DNA of 64,000 nucleotides, taken from the NCBI GenBank assembly GCA_030765045.1, contig CM060962.1:96427912-96491911 (forward strand). The letters run 5' to 3'. The translations under genes were made by a program, and so were the position numbers. Position 1 is the stretch's first letter. The number at the start of each line of letters is the position of its first letter. Source of the DNA: Tenodera sinensis. Its lineage: Eukaryota > Arthropoda > Insecta > Mantodea > Mantidae. Positions 59,800-64,000 of the stretch are shown piece by piece. Below the pieces are notes generated by a model. It did not search any database, had not been told where the DNA came from, and was given only the letters and a program-made list of their open reading frames with translations.

Positions 59800-60775
59800 A
59801 GTAGTTAGAGGAAAAATTATATTCCCCCCAAAAGTTCGATATTGAGATTTCTCGGAAAGATATGTTTTTAGGCCCCTTAATAGATATAGAAAAATGTAGG
59901 TGCATGTTCACTCATGTTCGCGCGCGTGTTTGTGAACAGTATAACTCAAAAAGGAAATGTTGGATGAGTACTAAACCTAGTATTTATGTTCAGGATACAT
60001 CAAAACAGTAATATAAAGATTTTCAAGAAAATTCCCCCACACGAAGCAACACATCACATACAACTTCAATTTTGTTGTTGTATTTTCTCAAAAGTGGTCT
60101 TAACGATTATGATTATAACATCACATGTTTAAGAATTTACATAAGAAATAAAATGTATATGTTGAGTTTTCTGGAACTAGCCAGTGAAGTACTCTTCATC
60201 CGGAGAAAAGTTAGCATTTTTTTAAACTAGTGAACCTAAAGAGACTGACGAAAACGTACCTACAACACAAACACTGCATAAACCTTTAGAAACACAATTT
60301 ATTTCAAATGAATTTTGTGGCATCAACCATAACCCAGATTTCCGTTATTATTGGTTTGAACTTTTCATCATCATCCTGATGATAGGAGAGGCGTACACTC
60401 CCGAAACGTCGATGGCTCTGCATCACTACACCTGGCTAGAAGCCCTAGAACATCTTGAATATTGAACTTTTCAATACTTTATTTTTTAAGGTGCTGCAAC
60501 TATTCAGTTGTTTCTCATGATGTGTTAGTGAGTGTAATTTCAAGGCCAGCATACAGCGGCCCGCTTTTAAACATCCGATATCAATTCGATTTCCTCTATT
60601 TCTCTCATATCTACAACTGTGTAGTTGAACTATTTGTGAAAAGGGTTTATCTGAATTAAAATAAAGTAGATAGAAAAATAAGCTTTTGTAAAAAGAGTGC
60701 ATAGTAGTTACATGAAAATAAATGATGGTGAATAGAGAAATTCATGTGAGTAATGTGTCAGATTTTACAATTTTA
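59800..60775 (+). repeat. R1, near full-length copy carrying a nested insertion
   Basis: Head tctcggaaagatatgttttt, core gtgaacagtataactcaaa, aagattttcaagaaaattcc, gttttctggaactagcc, agaaacacaatttatttcaa, then gttattattggtttgaac, with the insertion at 60368-60461, continuing at ttattttttaagg. The end, with gtgagtaatgtgtcagattt, recalls 53440-53465. Confidence 0.75.
60356..60473 (+). mobile_element. 94-bp insertion with 12-bp target-site duplication and hammerhead-like core
   Basis: Direct repeats ttgaacttttca at 60356-60367 and 60462-60473 frame 60368-60461. Comparison with the R1 copy at 30540 shows that the other copy lacks the insert. Inside are ctgatga (60376-60382) and gaaac (60403-60407), separated by a segment able to form a 4-bp stem (ggag at 60385-60388 with ctcc at 60398-60401). 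This order is the conserved core of hammerhead ribozymes, which occur in Penelope-like and other retroelements. The stem base has a mismatch, so activity is doubtful. Confidence 0.6.
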
Positions 60776-61432
60776 ATTCCAGATTTTCTCCAAGCCCAAT
60801 GTAAAAACATAAAAGAATAGGGTGAAACAGTAACTGAAGTATACTTCTAATTAGCTCTTTGCTCTACTCATATTCATATTCTAATGACAGCAATGGATCA
60901 AAACGCCCTAACGATATCTATCAGCTTAGCGTTTAACCCTGGATACACACACTTATCTTTTATATATATATTGGGATTTAGAAGACACGAAATATACTTT
61001 TAAGTTTGAGCACCAGTACACTGTAATTAGAACAAACTCCTCTGCTTTTCGAAGTACTGTTAAGATGCAGTTAACCTTGATGAGTTCATGGTGGTCTTTT
61101 CGTCACAGACATTTTGGGTGATTAATTCATTGAATGCCTGTTAATATAATGCATTGTCTAAGTTTTTTTAGAAAACTATTTGGATTTCAGTAGTGCTACA
61201 CTGTTAGGACATTTATTTTACTTGAGGGAACAATATCCAAAATTTCGATTTGTACATCACCGAATAAAGGAAGTCCCCGGCTTTAGCCAAGAAAAAGCTT
61301 GAAGAATTGGGATTCCCTATTCCTAAGCTTTGCAGAAACTCCTTCAAACCATTATTTCAGGTAACGATAATGAATAGTTCAGAACTTACTTTGATACAGC
61401 GGTTATTTTTACATAGTCTGAAATGTAAGTAC
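60776..61432. other. No gene recognised
   Basis: AT-rich spacer before the LTR-like copy. Confidence 0.35.
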
Positions 61433-62070
<638 letters not shown>

Positions 62071-63283
62071 CTGTAGCATAATCGTTAGAGCCTCTTTGTT
62101 GAAAATGGGGAGCAACAGGTTAAGTATTTCTCTGTGTGTTGGAAATTTCATGAGAATATTTATCTGAATTACTATGTTTGAGATTATTGAAAAGTTTCAT
62201 TTTTTAATTCATACTTGAGTATCCACACGTACACACATACACGTACAGACGTGACCATAGTGTAAATACCTTTCTTTTTCGACTTATATAATCATAAAAT
62301 TTGTATGCTGGTGAAATGTTTAATTTTTGGGCCGAATTCCCAGGGGCGTGCAGAGAAACTAACAACCTTTCTTGGTGAATGTAAACCATTTTATTAAGTT
62401 AATCTTTTTGCCCCTGTCGTTATGGTTTTTTGTCGGCTGGCTGGCTCAGGTTATTTGAAGGGGCCACGCCAGTGGTAGGTTTTCCCTTTCAGTTCCATTA
62501 CGTAAATGATTGCCGTCGACGACTTGGTAAGAAAAACCCGATATGCACTAGAGAAAAAATAAAGGCAGCAGCATTTTGCGTGAAGGTGCATGTTTTATTC
62601 ATGGCACACGACAGCTGTTCACGGCCGTACACAATGCTGTGTGGTGCTTTAACATTGCTTGTCTCATGCGTTCCAAAAGAGCTGGTTTGTCTCGCGTGAT
62701 GGCGCACAGAGATTGAACTGCTCCCAGCAAAAACACGCCCAAGTCCTTTCCCTGAATTTAGAAAAGTGATGCCAAATGTACATCCTCTGGTATTCCAAGC
62801 TGGGCGCATATTGTCCTTTTCGATGAAACCAACTGCATTTGTTATTCAGGCAATAACAAAAATGTTGCTTTCCCATTAAGAAGACGGGTTTGTGATTTTT
62901 TTGGAAAACCAAACGATTCTGAATGTTTTGACCTTGTACACAAAACGAATTTAGTAAGATGCACTGTTTGGAACCATCTGTGAGTTTCGCATCGTCTTAC
63001 GGGGTCTCGCAAAGAGCCATACGTCACTAGGCGGAGGTTCATTCCCCGTCGCAGGTGCCCGCCAGTACCCACCACGCCGTCACGGCAACTTACCCCACAG
63101 GAGAGCTATCTGCTGTCCTAGCAACAAGTTTTATCATGCGCAACATCTGATAATATTTTTGGTACATTGTTATTAGAAAACCAAAATTACTGTATTCAAT
63201 GTAAATTATGACCTACATTTAACTTTTCTGCCGTGGGAATTGCAAATGCACTTAGTATGTCATATTCCATAATGAGAACCCAA
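62071..63283. other. No gene recognised
   Basis: Frames of 77-103 codons on the minus strand (62498-63075) overlap in three phases and hint at decayed coding sequence, but no motif allows naming it. Confidence 0.4.
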
Positions 63284-63618
63284 GACGCAACAACCCTTTC
63301 CGGGCTAAGGCCTACCGCCCAGCCGCTGCGTCCCCCACCTCTGCCCGTCACAGGTGCTATGAGTAGGGTGCAGTAGTGCAAGGTGGTACGTGGTCAGCGC
63401 CCCGATCTCTCCCAGCCGCTTATGCGGTCTACGCAAACAGGGCAGCTACTTTTGAATCAAGTAGCGCTTCATTTGGCCCTTCAGGGACCTAATGAGACTC
63501 AGTGCACACCGGGCTAGGTCTCCCAGCCGGAGAACATTTCCACGTCGTTACCGAGAATCGAACCCGGGTCACCCACTTGGTAAGTGGTTGCGCTACCTTC
63601 ACGCTAAGGGCACGATCC
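63284..63618 (-). mobile_element. SINE-C copy 2
   Basis: Minus-strand A-box-like ttagcgtgaaggtagcgc, B box gacccgggttcgattctc, then gtgcactgagtctcattagg and the end gcagaggtgggggac. Collinear with copy 1 (32819-33173). No clear target duplication. Confidence 0.87.
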
Positions 63619-64000
63619 AAATTTTATAATACTTTTATTCATTTTTACTCTCGATCATCTTTAGGTTGCATTATTAACTTGTGTAGCATTGCCACAACAA
63701 ACACTATTGCAGTGGCAACTAAGGAAATGGAATTCACAGCCAATTTGTTGAAACAAGTAAATGAAAATGAACACATTTCTATGAATATCCTTTGCATTTC
63801 AAATTAATTATAAATATCGTTTTGTGTGTGCCAAAAAGGGTTTAAAACATGACTAGGGATGAAAAATTCAAATGAATCACTCTGTATAGTACAAAAAACG
63901 AAAAAAGGCAAAGAAATCAATTACCAAGGAAAGTACCTACATGTGTGTAGAGAAAATAGCATTACACGGGTGACTAAGGTATTACATCGAAACCCTTTAA
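63619..64000. other. No gene recognised
   Basis: AT-rich right edge of the window, no feature seen. Confidence 0.35.

Noticed and set aside
62493..62524. Micro-exon suggested by a ttttccctttcag acceptor and a gtaagaaa donor
   Set aside because: The signals are acceptable but the exon would be only about 32 bp, with no flanking exon or frame support.
62498..63075. Possible THAP-like or transposase-derived coding relic (minus strand)
   Set aside because: A short stretch vaguely recalls the end of a THAP domain, but the diagnostic Cys/His/Trp spacing is not met.

Overview
This 64-kb window looks like intergenic and/or intronic DNA from a large, repeat-rich arthropod genome, most likely an insect. 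I base that on the AT-rich composition, several tRNA-derived SINE families, Jockey/I-type non-LTR remnants, hAT remnants, a degenerate TTAGG-rich patch and very long microsatellites. I cannot name a species. No complete host gene is visible. Nearly all long open frames are artefacts of simple repeats or lie inside mobile elements. The best host-gene candidates are a 77-bp internal-exon-like segment at 24988-25064 (+) and a first-exon-like segment with a promoter-like upstream region at 29828-29990 (-). Neither is assigned to a family.

Layout. 0-17 kb: a dispersed repeat whose second copy is at 14.5 kb; a long SINE with target-site duplications (1.4-1.9 kb); a decayed reverse-transcriptase fragment (4.8-5.0 kb); two decayed 3' ends of related non-LTR retrotransposons (6.2-6.8 and 16.6-17.1 kb, both minus strand), each followed directly at its 3' end by a long simple-sequence array; a 0.67-kb GGAA/GAAA array; and a hAT transposase C-terminal relic (10.5-11.1 kb). 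17-31 kb: sparse sequence, a 1.2-kb purine minisatellite (23.7-24.9 kb), the two exon candidates, a cluster of direct and inverted repeats (27.2-28.8 kb) and a full copy of the dispersed repeat called R1 here. 32-48 kb: the SINE-rich section, with at least four tRNA-derived families, several copies framed by 8-14 bp target-site duplications, plus a solo-LTR-like element (36.0-36.6 kb), a P2X7-like gene fragment and a 660-bp ATT array inside a SINE. 48-64 kb: two R1 copies facing head to head, a 377-bp non-autonomous hAT-like element carrying a zinc-finger remnant (54.0-54.3 kb), two more long SINEs, a further R1 copy that received a 94-bp insertion with a hammerhead-ribozyme-like core (60.4 kb), a second LTR-like copy split by a GT array (61.4-62.1 kb) and a SINE.

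The pieces do not form a pathway. They record waves of insertion: LINE-mobilised SINEs, LINE tails that appear to have grown into arrays, and hAT derivatives. All family names come from motif recognition by eye. Repeat families called R0-R6 and SINE-A to SINE-D are labels made up for this answer.
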